Shown here: in pieces, positions 1-7,138 of the stretch | Position numbering within the stretch: the stretch's first letter is position 1 | How the letters are laid out: each line of letters opens with the position of its first letter | From: Thioalkalivibrio sp. ALJ7 | GTDB taxonomy: Bacteria; Pseudomonadota; Gammaproteobacteria; Ectothiorhodospirales; Ectothiorhodospiraceae | DNA length: 64,000 nt | Direction of reading: 5' to 3' | NCBI RefSeq assembly: GCF_000376865.1 | Contig: NZ_AQXQ01000012.1 | Location: forward strand, 62,001 to 126,000 | Notes under the pieces: model-generated | Told to the model about the DNA's origin: nothing | Seen by the model: the letters and a program-made list of their open reading frames with translations, nothing else | Database searches by the model: none | Translations under genes and position numbers: made by a program

Positions 1-690
1 CTGCAGGCCGTCTGGCTCACTACTTTCGTGATCGTGACGGGCGGCAGGGGTCGGCGTAACGCTCATTTCCAGTTCGACAATGGATTCATCGCGGCCTTCC
101 AGGCGCGAAACGCCAAGCGTTTCTGTGGGTCCCTCGGCACGTGGGTGCCAGAAATACACAGCCGTTGCAGCGGTCGGCAATCGGTCCAGCCGCGCGCGAC
201 CGTCGGGTCCTGTATGCGCAAAAACCGAGGTATCAACGACGTAGATATAGCCCAGCATGCGGTCATGGATGTTGCAACCCAGTACGACTTCACCGGCTTT
301 TTCGAAAAAAACCGGCTCTGCAGGTACACCCGAGTAGAGAGGCAACTCGAAGGACTTGGCCTCCGAAAACGAGTAAACGTGATGCCGAACGTCGTCGCTA
401 TTTGGGAAGTCGACCGCGGCGCCGCGTTGAACGGGAAGCACGTGTGGCAAAAACGCATGATTCACCTGGTCCATAATGGCCGGTGCTGCGGGACCCATGT
501 CGTCATCGGGCAAGGCGTACACGACAACATCCGCCAACGGCTCGCCATGTTGGTCGGTTACCGCAAACGTAATCCCGTCGCGGGTATCCGCGACGACAGG
601 ACTTCCTGCAAGGACACACCCAACAAGAAAAAACCCTTTTCGGCAAAAGGCCGCGAACCAGGAAAACCGCTTACATCGCTTGTCCGACAC
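1..690 (-). CDS. Methylamine-utilisation-like cupredoxin protein (partial)
   Basis: The gene runs off the left window edge, so its C-terminus is missing; 230 codons are visible with no stop. It starts at a GTG (688-690) preceded by a GAGG Shine-Dalgarno six bases upstream. A short basic N-terminus and a hydrophobic stretch ending near Ala-Gly-Ser predict a signal peptide. The body reads as a cupredoxin-like fold: an early beta-rich part (DGITFAVTDQHGEPLADVVV), then VRHHVYSF and, about 45 residues later, GCNIHDRMLGYI. This His...Cys-x2-His-x2-Met pattern matches a type I copper site. Such proteins are often annotated as methylamine utilisation proteins and commonly sit next to membrane signalling genes. 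Function is inferred; copper binding is plausible from the ligands. Confidence 0.8.
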   Translation of the reverse strand, partial: MSDKRCKRFSWFAAFCRKGFFLVGCVLAGSPVVADTRDGITFAVTDQHGEPLADVVVYALPDDDMGPAAPAIMDQVNHAFLPHVLPVQRGAAVDFPNSDDVRHHVYSFSEAKSFELPLYSGVPAEPVFFEKAGEVVLGCNIHDRMLGYIYVVDTSVFAHTGPDGRARLDRLPTAATAVYFWHPRAEGPTETLGVSRLEGRDESIVELEMSVTPTPAARHDHESSEPDGLQ

Positions 691-959
691 ACGTTACCTC
701 GTCCTAGTAGCCATGGTGTCGGCGCATGGAATCGCAGCACGCCGCGCTTCAGCCCCTCACCCATAAGGCACGCTCGCAGACTTGGTCGGAGTAATCAAGC
801 ATGCGATCCCTGCCTGCGCTTATGACCGGTATCGCCGGACAAGAGCGCAGGCAACTGCAACACTCCGAAAGGTCCCTCACTCAAAGCCAGTTCGAGGCAA
901 TACCTTGCTCGGCGCGATACAGTGGGGACGTTATTCAAATACCGGAGACCCCTCGACTC

Positions 960-1523
960 ATGCATAAGGCCATCCAGTGCGTTCGCCGCATCCGCCGCGG
1001 GCCCTTCATCGCCCTTCTCGCCCTTTTCCTCCTGGGCCTCGCCGTGCCAGGGGCGGCGCAACAGATGGGACAACCCGGCGCACAGCAGCCTGCGCAGCAG
1101 GAGCCGGAAACCACGGTGTATCAGGATTGGGAGGTCGCCTGTTTCGACACCCAGGAAGGCGAGCGCTGTCGTATGCAGCAGACGCTCGAGATCCAGGACG
1201 AACAGGCACAGGGGCTATTCCTGCAGGCCACGGTCCGCCGTGAAGGCGACCAGCACGTGATCGAGGTACTGGTCCCGCTGGGTGTGGACCTGCGCCCCGG
1301 CATCCGCATGCAGGTCGATGATGCCGGCGAGGAAATGGATGCCGGATTCGTGACCTGCGTGCAGCAGGGTTGTGTGGCGGGCCGTGAACTGAGCAGCGAC
1401 CAAATGAGCGCACTGCGCGGGGGCCGCGCGCTGACCGTGGCCTTCCGCGCACTGCAACAGGAACAGCCGTTTGTGTTCGACATCTCGCTGATGGGCTTTA
1501 CCGACGCGAGCAACGAACTCTAG
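960..1523 (+). CDS. IalB-family secreted protein
   Basis: 187 residues from the ATG at 960; an upstream in-frame extension exists, but this start leaves a clean signal peptide (two Arg pairs, then FIALLALFLLGLAVPGAAQ). The mature part has the features of the invasion-associated locus B family: an aromatic WEVACF segment, paired cysteines (ACF...ERCRM and VTCVQQGC) and an FDISLMGF C-terminal strand. IalB-like proteins are small periplasmic or outer-membrane-associated proteins of unclear biochemical role in free-living bacteria. It ends 36 bases before the Mrp operon and could be cotranscribed with it, but nothing links the two functionally. Confidence 0.8.
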   Translation: MHKAIQCVRRIRRGPFIALLALFLLGLAVPGAAQQMGQPGAQQPAQQEPETTVYQDWEVACFDTQEGERCRMQQTLEIQDEQAQGLFLQATVRREGDQHVIEVLVPLGVDLRPGIRMQVDDAGEEMDAGFVTCVQQGCVAGRELSSDQMSALRGGRALTVAFRALQQEQPFVFDISLMGFTDASNEL

Positions 1524-1559
1524 GGGTTCACCCAACGCGGGCTGCACCACCTGCACAAA

Positions 1560-2123
1560 ATGACACCAACGACCCGCTCGGGACCCACCAAAACCCGCTT
1601 CGCCGGCCGCACACGCTCGCGCAGTCGGCGAGCCGTGGCGACCGTGGTGGGTGCGGCCATCTTGTGGTGGATTCTGGCCGGTCCGGAAGCCCTGCTTGAG
1701 CCGCTGGCCCTGCTGGCGATGCTCCTGGCGGGCGGCGCCAGCCTGTTGCTGCCAGTCGGGCGCCCGTTGCCGCTGCGGCCGCGAGCCATCCCTGCGCTAT
1801 TGGGATTCTTCCTGCGCAGCTCTTTCGTGGGTGGGCTGGATGTTGCTCGCCGGGCCCTGCACCCGCGTCTGCCGATCGAGCCGGCCTTTGTCACCTACCG
1901 CAGCGAGCTGGCCCACGGCCCGCCACTGACGCTGTTCATGGCGGTGGTGAGTCTGCTACCGGGTACGCTTAGCGTGCGCCTGGAGGGGCGCCTGCTGACG
2001 CTTCATGTGCTGGACCGTAATGCGGACACCCGATCCGCGTTGATCGCCCTTGAGGGGCGCATCCGGGCGGCCTTCCGCGACCCGCGCAAGGAACGGGGAC
2101 GTCACGAGGAGAAGAACGCATGA
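1560..2123 (+). CDS. mrpE: Mrp Na+/H+ antiporter subunit E
   Basis: 187 residues, MnhE/MrpE family. After a basic N-terminal tail of about 25 residues there are two or three hydrophobic helices, then the conserved domain with the motif LVSLLPGTLSVRLEG-like (here MAVVSLLPGTLSVRLEG) and a cytoplasmic tail ending in charged residues. MrpE is a small accessory subunit of the cation/proton antiporter complex in the inner membrane. No convincing Shine-Dalgarno is visible, so translation may depend on an upstream message. Its stop overlaps the next start (ATGA at 2120-2123), showing translational coupling with mrpF. Confidence 0.88.
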   Translation: MTPTTRSGPTKTRFAGRTRSRSRRAVATVVGAAILWWILAGPEALLEPLALLAMLLAGGASLLLPVGRPLPLRPRAIPALLGFFLRSSFVGGLDVARRALHPRLPIEPAFVTYRSELAHGPPLTLFMAVVSLLPGTLSVRLEGRLLTLHVLDRNADTRSALIALEGRIRAAFRDPRKERGRHEEKNA

Positions 2124-2437
2124 GTGCTTTTTATCTGGCGGCCGCGCTATTCCTACTCGCCACCATCCTGCTTGGCCTGATCCGGGTCCTGCGCGGTCCG
2201 GGCTCCGGCGACCGCATGCTCGCGGCACAGTTGTTCGGCACCACCGGTGTGACCATCCTGCTCCTGTTGTCGATGGCCCTGGGCGAATCGGCCCTGGTGG
2301 ATGTGGCCCTGGTCTTCGCGCTGCTGGCCGTGGTCGCGGCCGTCGCCTTTGTCCGTCAGCACGGCTTGCCGGAACCGCCGGATACACCCGTCCATCGTCA
2401 GCATCCCGAAGATAGGGGCCCTCGCGATGATCGCTAA
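2120..2437 (+). CDS. mrpF: Mrp antiporter subunit F
   Basis: 105 residues with three predicted membrane helices: an N-terminal helix, then the MrpF hallmark LRGPGSGDRMLAAQLFGTTG, then a second and third helix (LLLSMALGESALVDVALVFALLAVVAAVAF). The GDRM motif is characteristic of MnhF/MrpF. The polar C-terminal tail runs past the start of mrpG, so the two genes overlap by 11 bases. Part of the translationally coupled antiporter operon; accessory membrane subunit. Confidence 0.9.
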   Translation: MSAFYLAAALFLLATILLGLIRVLRGPGSGDRMLAAQLFGTTGVTILLLLSMALGESALVDVALVFALLAVVAAVAFVRQHGLPEPPDTPVHRQHPEDRGPRDDR

Positions 2438-2723
2438 CACCCTGACTGTCATCCTGGTACTCGCGGGGCTGGTCTTCTTCGCAGCGGGAACCGCCGGGCT
2501 GCTGCGCTTCCCGGATGTCTACTCGCGACTGCACGCGCTGACCAAGGCCGACAACGTCGGGCTGGGCCTGGTCATCCTCGGACTGATGTTCCAGGCGGGC
2601 GGGCCGGCGGACATCCTCAAACTGATACTGATCTGGGTGCTGGTTCTAGCCGCCGGGACCACCGCCGCGCACATGGTTGCCCAGCGCACCTGGACCCACG
2701 GGGAGTTCGAGTCGGACCGATGA
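2427..2723 (+). CDS. mrpG: Mrp antiporter subunit G
   Basis: 98 residues from the ATG at 2427; the longer open frame upstream is antiparallel to mrpF coding and is rejected. The MnhG/MrpG pattern is clear: GLVFFAAGTAGLLRFPDVYSR followed by LHALTKADNVGLGLVILG, i.e. the conserved RFPDxYxRxHAxTKA signature, and two further helices. The gene overlaps mrpF upstream and the A'B-type gene downstream (2720-2723). Small integral subunit of the cation/proton antiporter. Confidence 0.92.
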   Translation: MIANTLTVILVLAGLVFFAAGTAGLLRFPDVYSRLHALTKADNVGLGLVILGLMFQAGGPADILKLILIWVLVLAAGTTAAHMVAQRTWTHGEFESDR

Positions 2724-3715
2724 GCTTGCTGCTGGTGATCTTCGATCTGGTCCTTCTGGCCGGGATCATCGGGGTGGCCTGGCGCTGCCTGGCAAGCACG
2801 GATCTGTTCCGGGCGGTGGTGCTGTTTATCACCTTCGGGCTGTTGCTGGCCCTGGCCTGGGTGCGCCTGGAGGCCCCGGATATCGCGCTGGCCGAGGCCG
2901 CAATCGGCGCCGGCATCACCGGGGCCCTGCTCCTGGTCACACTGGAACGCCTGCGCAGCATCATGGCGGAGCGCCATAGCGGGCGACCCCACACGCCGCC
3001 GCCCGACCCGAGCGGACCGCATGCCCTGCTACGCGCGCTGCATGACCCACCACCCGAACGCCACAGCTTCTTCCCGGCGCTGATCTTTGCGCTGGTAGTG
3101 GGCAGCCTGCTGGTGACTGCCTTGTGGCATCAGCCGCAATCCACCGGGCTGGAACCGGTCGTCGATGCCCACATGGATGTCTCCGGTGTCGATCACCCGA
3201 TCACGGCGGTACTGCTGAACTTCCGTGCCTATGACACCTTCCTGGAACTGGCGATCGTGCTCATCGCGCTGCTGGGCGCCTGGTCCCTGGGGCGTCATGA
3301 CCTGATCCCGGCGCGCCCGGCACCGGGGCCGATCCTGCCCGGCACGCTGCGCCTTCTGGTCCCGGTGGCGATCGTCACCGGGGTATACGTGCTCTGGGCC
3401 GGGAGTCACGCGCCCGGCGGGGCCTTTCAGGCCGGGGCGATCCTCGGCGCGGCGGGTATCCTCCTGGTGCTGGCGCGGCCCCGGCAGTTGCCAATGGCGC
3501 CGGGCATTCCTCTGCGCCTGGGCATTACTGCCGGGGTCGCACTGTTCCTGCTCGTGGGGCTGTACGGCCTCGGCGCCGGGCACGGATTCCTGGGCTATGC
3601 CGACGCCTGGGCCTATCCACTGATCATCCTGATCGAGGTCGCCGCGACACTCTCCATCGCGCTGACCCTGGTCGCCCTGTTCGTGGCCGGGCGCCCGGCG
3701 GGAGATGACGCATGA
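2720..3715 (+). CDS. mrpB: Mrp antiporter subunit: DUF4040 (MrpA C-terminal) fused to MrpB
   Basis: 331 residues in two parts. Residues 1-80 form the DUF4040/MrpA C-terminal-like domain (FITFGLLLALAWVRLEAPDIALAEAAIGAGITGALL). After a Pro/His-rich linker (about 85-110), residues 115-331 match MnhB, with NFRAYDTFLELAIVLIALLG and GSHAPGGAFQAGAILGAA, the typical PGGGFQ-type loop. In Bacillus-type Mrp the first part belongs to the large MrpA; here it is joined to MrpB while the antiporter-like part of MrpA is a separate gene downstream. Overlaps both neighbours by four bases. Roughly nine membrane helices expected. Confidence 0.88.
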   Translation: MSLLLVIFDLVLLAGIIGVAWRCLASTDLFRAVVLFITFGLLLALAWVRLEAPDIALAEAAIGAGITGALLLVTLERLRSIMAERHSGRPHTPPPDPSGPHALLRALHDPPPERHSFFPALIFALVVGSLLVTALWHQPQSTGLEPVVDAHMDVSGVDHPITAVLLNFRAYDTFLELAIVLIALLGAWSLGRHDLIPARPAPGPILPGTLRLLVPVAIVTGVYVLWAGSHAPGGAFQAGAILGAAGILLVLARPRQLPMAPGIPLRLGITAGVALFLLVGLYGLGAGHGFLGYADAWAYPLIILIEVAATLSIALTLVALFVAGRPAGDDA

Positions 3716-4137
3716 ACGGACTGGCCGAACTCGCGCATACGCTGGCCCCGGGCCTGCTGTATCCGACTGGCGGTGCCATCCTGTTTGCCATGGGGCTGTA
3801 CGGACTGATCCGACGACATCACCTGGTGCTGCGTATCCTCGCTCTGAACATCATGGGCTCGGGTGTATTCATGGTCCTGCTCGGGGTTGCCGCCCGCGGC
3901 GAGGGCCCGCCCGATCCGGTGGCGCAGGCACTCACGCTGACCGGCATCGTGGTCGCGGTCAGTGCCACCGCCTTCGCCCTGGCCCTAGTCGTACACCTCA
4001 CCCGCCTGACCGGTCATGCGGTCATGCTGCCCGGCCCACCGGACGACGATGCCCCGGTGGAGGACATCTCGCGCGAGGAACACCACGCCGACGGCGGGCC
4101 TGCCGCACCGCACCCGGATCAGGACCGCAACCCGTGA
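3712..4137 (+). CDS. mrpC: Mrp antiporter subunit C (NuoK-like)
   Basis: 141 residues, MnhC/NuoK family. Three membrane helices occupy residues 10-105; the central helix carries LRILALNIMGSGVFMVLLGVAA and the third VAQALTLTGIVVAVSATAFALALV, matching the PxxxALxLTxIVI core of NuoK/MrpC. A polar, acidic and His-rich tail of about 35 residues follows, longer than in most MrpC. Overlaps the next gene through GTGA (4134-4137). It forms part of the antiporter membrane domain related to complex I. Confidence 0.9.
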   Translation: MNGLAELAHTLAPGLLYPTGGAILFAMGLYGLIRRHHLVLRILALNIMGSGVFMVLLGVAARGEGPPDPVAQALTLTGIVVAVSATAFALALVVHLTRLTGHAVMLPGPPDDDAPVEDISREEHHADGGPAAPHPDQDRNP

Positions 4138-5618
4138 TCGAGGCCCCTGAGACGTGGTTGCCGACGGCCATCGCCGGACTGGTCGGCCTGTCGCTGGCGG
4201 TCGCCGTGGTGGCCACCGCCTGGCCGCGCCAGGCGCATCGTATTGGGCTATTCGGGGCCCTGGCGGTATTCGCCTGGGTGCTCGGACTCAGCGCGCTGTT
4301 CGTGGCGGCAGGGCCCGAGGCCGAGGCCGCCGCAACCCGCGTGGCACTGGGTGGATGGGAGGCGCCTCTGGGTCTGATGCTGCACCTGGACGGACTCTCC
4401 ATGACCCTGCTGGTACTGACCGCCATCGTGGCGCTGGCGACCAGCCTTTACAGCCTGGGCTATATCCACGACCGCATCGAACGGCGCCAGTTCTGGCCCC
4501 TCTGGTTGTGGCTCTGGGCCGGGCTGAACATGCTGTTCCTCTCCGGGGATGCCTTCAATCTGTACATTACCCTGGAGGTGGTCTCGCTATCCGCGGTCGC
4601 GCTGGTCGCCTTCACCGGGACGGCCGCGGCCGTCTCCGGCGCCGTGCGCTACCTGCTGATCAATATTCTCGGATCGCTCAGCTTCCTCATGGGCGTGGTG
4701 TTGCTGTTTGGCGAGCACGGGGTACTCGATCTGGTGCTGCTGGAGGCGCGCAGCGAGGCAGGACCCACCGAGCGCATGGCGGCCGTGCTGATGACGGCCG
4801 GGCTGATGTTGAAGGCGGCGTTATTCCCGCTGCATGTATGGCTGGCGCCGGCCCATGGCTCCGCCCCCGCTCCAGTCAGTGCAGTGCTGTCGGGCCTGGT
4901 GGTCACCGGATCGTTCTATCTCCTTTTGCGCCTGTGGATGGGCGTATTCGCCCCGCTGGCGACGCCGGCCTTCGGCATCCTGATTGGCCTGCTGGGGGTT
5001 GCCGCCCTGATCTGGGGCTCCGCGCAGGCCCTGCGTGCCGGGCGCCTGAAGTCGATTGTGGCCTACTCCACGGTTGCTCAATTCGGCTATCTGCTCGTGG
5101 CCTTTCCGCTGATGCTGGTCGATCCCGACGCGTGGCGCGTAGTGGTGTTCTTCGCGGTGGTACATGCCCTGGCCAAGGCCTCGGTGTTTCTGGCCGCTGG
5201 GACCCTGCAACATGCCGCTGGCCATGACCGCCTGGCGGAACTGGGCGGCGTGCTGCGCGCCCGACCGCGAACGGTCTTTGCCCTGGGACTGGCCGGCGTC
5301 AGCCTGATGGGACTGCCGTTTACCGGCGGCTTCATCGCCAAGTACCTGTTGCTGGAGGCCGGCCTGGGCACGATCCTGGCGGGAAGCGTGATTGGCGTGC
5401 TGTGGGTGGTGGCGATCGCCGGGGGAGGCCTGTTGGCCGCCGCCTACGTGCTGCGCATGGTGGCCCCGGCGTTCCATCGCGGCCCTGAGCGCGCAGGTGA
5501 AGCGGTCTCGCCCTGGATGGACTGGGTTCCGCTGGGTCTCGCAACCGTCGCCGCCCTGGCCGGCTTTGCCGGCACCCTGACCCTGCACACCCTCACGCTG
5601 ACCCCAGGGGCCCCGTAA
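4134..5618 (+). CDS. mrpD: Mrp antiporter-like subunit D (first NuoL/M/N homologue)
   Basis: 494 residues from a GTG start that overlaps the mrpC stop. Proton-conducting membrane transporter of the NuoL/M/N family with about 14 helices. The TM5 glutamate is present in NLYITLEVVSLSAVAL, and the TM7 lysine in GLMLKAALFPLHVWLAPAHG, followed by the APAPVSAVLSG loop. A second lysine lies in the broken-helix region (LRAGRLKSIVAYST). These are the residues that carry ion transport in complex I and Mrp. Closest by type to MrpD/MnhD. Overlaps the following gene by one base. Confidence 0.9.
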   Translation: MIEAPETWLPTAIAGLVGLSLAVAVVATAWPRQAHRIGLFGALAVFAWVLGLSALFVAAGPEAEAAATRVALGGWEAPLGLMLHLDGLSMTLLVLTAIVALATSLYSLGYIHDRIERRQFWPLWLWLWAGLNMLFLSGDAFNLYITLEVVSLSAVALVAFTGTAAAVSGAVRYLLINILGSLSFLMGVVLLFGEHGVLDLVLLEARSEAGPTERMAAVLMTAGLMLKAALFPLHVWLAPAHGSAPAPVSAVLSGLVVTGSFYLLLRLWMGVFAPLATPAFGILIGLLGVAALIWGSAQALRAGRLKSIVAYSTVAQFGYLLVAFPLMLVDPDAWRVVVFFAVVHALAKASVFLAAGTLQHAAGHDRLAELGGVLRARPRTVFALGLAGVSLMGLPFTGGFIAKYLLLEAGLGTILAGSVIGVLWVVAIAGGGLLAAAYVLRMVAPAFHRGPERAGEAVSPWMDWVPLGLATVAALAGFAGTLTLHTLTLTPGAP

Positions 5619-7138
5619 TGGATGGCGGTTGGCTGCTACTGGCGATCCTGTTCAGCTCCCTCGGGCCGGGGATCGCGATCTTCTTTCTGCCGGAACACCG
5701 GCACCGACTGCGCATCACGCTGAACCTCGGCGGTGCGGGTATCAAGCTGGCCCTGGTCGGCGTTCTGCTGGCCGGGGTCCTGCGCGGCGACGAGTACCAA
5801 TTCAGCCTGCCCCTGATGCCGGGGATCGACCTGGTGCTGGCGGCGGATGCCCTGTCGCTGCTATTTGCCTCGCTGTCCGCGGTGCTGTGGTTCGTGACCA
5901 CGGTCTACGCGATCGGCTACCTGGAGGGATCCCCTCGGCGCAGCCGTTTCTTCGGATTCTTTTCGCTGTGCGTCAGCGCCACGGTGGGGATCGCGCTGTC
6001 CGGCAACCTGATCACCTTCCTGATCTTCTACGAAATGCTGACCCTGGCGACCTGGCCACTGGTGGTCCACCGCGGGACCCCAGCCGCGTTGCGGGCCGGC
6101 CGGCTCTATCTTGGCTACACCTTGACCAGCGGGCTCGTGCTGTTCACTGCCATCGTCTGGCTTACCCTCCTGGCCGGGGCCGAGGGCTTCACGCCGGGTG
6201 GCTACCTGGGTGACCTGAGCGAGACCCACGCCCTCTCGCTACAGGTGCTGTTCGTGCTTCTGATGATCGGGTTCGGGGTCAAGGCTGCGTTGTTTCCCCT
6301 GCATTCCTGGCTGCCGATCGCCATGGTGGCGCCGGCCCCGGTGAGTGCGCTGCTGCATGCGGTGGCCGTGGTCAAGGCCGGGGCCTTCGGCATCATCCGC
6401 GTGGTCAACGACGTCTATGGCGCGGAGCTCGCGATCGAGCTGGGGCTGACGGCCGGACTTCTGGTCGTCGCGGCCTTCACCATTATCTACGGGTCCATCC
6501 AGGCATTACGGGCCGACGACCTGAAACAACGCCTGGCCTTCTCCACCGTCAGCCAGGTCTCCTACATCATCCTGGGGGTGGCACTGGCGGGACCGCTCGG
6601 GATCATCGGGGGACTGGTACACCTGGTGCACCAGGGCATCACCAAGATCACTTTGTTCTTCTGCGCGGGCAACTTCGCCGAGACCCTGGGGATTCACCGC
6701 ATCAGCGAGCTCAACGGGATTGGGCGGCGCATGCCGTTGACCATGCTCGCCTTTACGCTCGGGGGGCTGGGCATGATCGGCCTGCCGCCGCTGGCCGGGT
6801 TCGTGACCAAGTGGCACCTGGGGCTGGGGGCACTGGAGGCCGAGGCCCACTGGGTACTCGGCGTCCTGGTGCTGAGCAGCCTGCTGAATGCGGCCTATTT
6901 CCTGCCCCCGATCATCCGCGGCTGGCTGGGTGAACGCCGCGAACCCTGGCACGAACCCCTAAGAGATCACGCGGGTCCGACCCGCTTCGAGACCCACTGG
7001 ATGCTGTTGTTCCCGGTCGTCTTCACGGCCGTGTTGGGCCTGGCCGTCGGCTTGTTCTCCGGGTTGGGCCTGAGCCCGCTGGGCTGGGTTAGCCTGATCG
7101 TGCAACGCGACTATTCCCTCCCGGAGTTCAGCCTGTGA
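5618..7138 (+). CDS. Mrp antiporter-like subunit (second NuoL/M/N homologue)
   Basis: 506 residues, again a NuoL/M/N-type antiporter-like protein. The TM5 glutamate sits in TFLIFYEMLTLATWPLV, the TM7 lysine in GFGVKAALFPLHSWLP, with APAPVSALLHAVAVVKAG after it and DDLKQRLAFSTVSQVSY in the discontinuous helix. LLHAVAVVKAG is the form usual in MrpA/NuoL-like proteins, so this gene probably supplies the function of the MrpA N-terminal part, split from its DUF4040 domain. It lacks the long C-terminal extension of full MrpA. Start coincides with the last base of mrpD; the end overlaps the next gene by four bases. Confidence 0.87.
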   Translation: MDGGWLLLAILFSSLGPGIAIFFLPEHRHRLRITLNLGGAGIKLALVGVLLAGVLRGDEYQFSLPLMPGIDLVLAADALSLLFASLSAVLWFVTTVYAIGYLEGSPRRSRFFGFFSLCVSATVGIALSGNLITFLIFYEMLTLATWPLVVHRGTPAALRAGRLYLGYTLTSGLVLFTAIVWLTLLAGAEGFTPGGYLGDLSETHALSLQVLFVLLMIGFGVKAALFPLHSWLPIAMVAPAPVSALLHAVAVVKAGAFGIIRVVNDVYGAELAIELGLTAGLLVVAAFTIIYGSIQALRADDLKQRLAFSTVSQVSYIILGVALAGPLGIIGGLVHLVHQGITKITLFFCAGNFAETLGIHRISELNGIGRRMPLTMLAFTLGGLGMIGLPPLAGFVTKWHLGLGALEAEAHWVLGVLVLSSLLNAAYFLPPIIRGWLGERREPWHEPLRDHAGPTRFETHWMLLFPVVFTAVLGLAVGLFSGLGLSPLGWVSLIVQRDYSLPEFSL

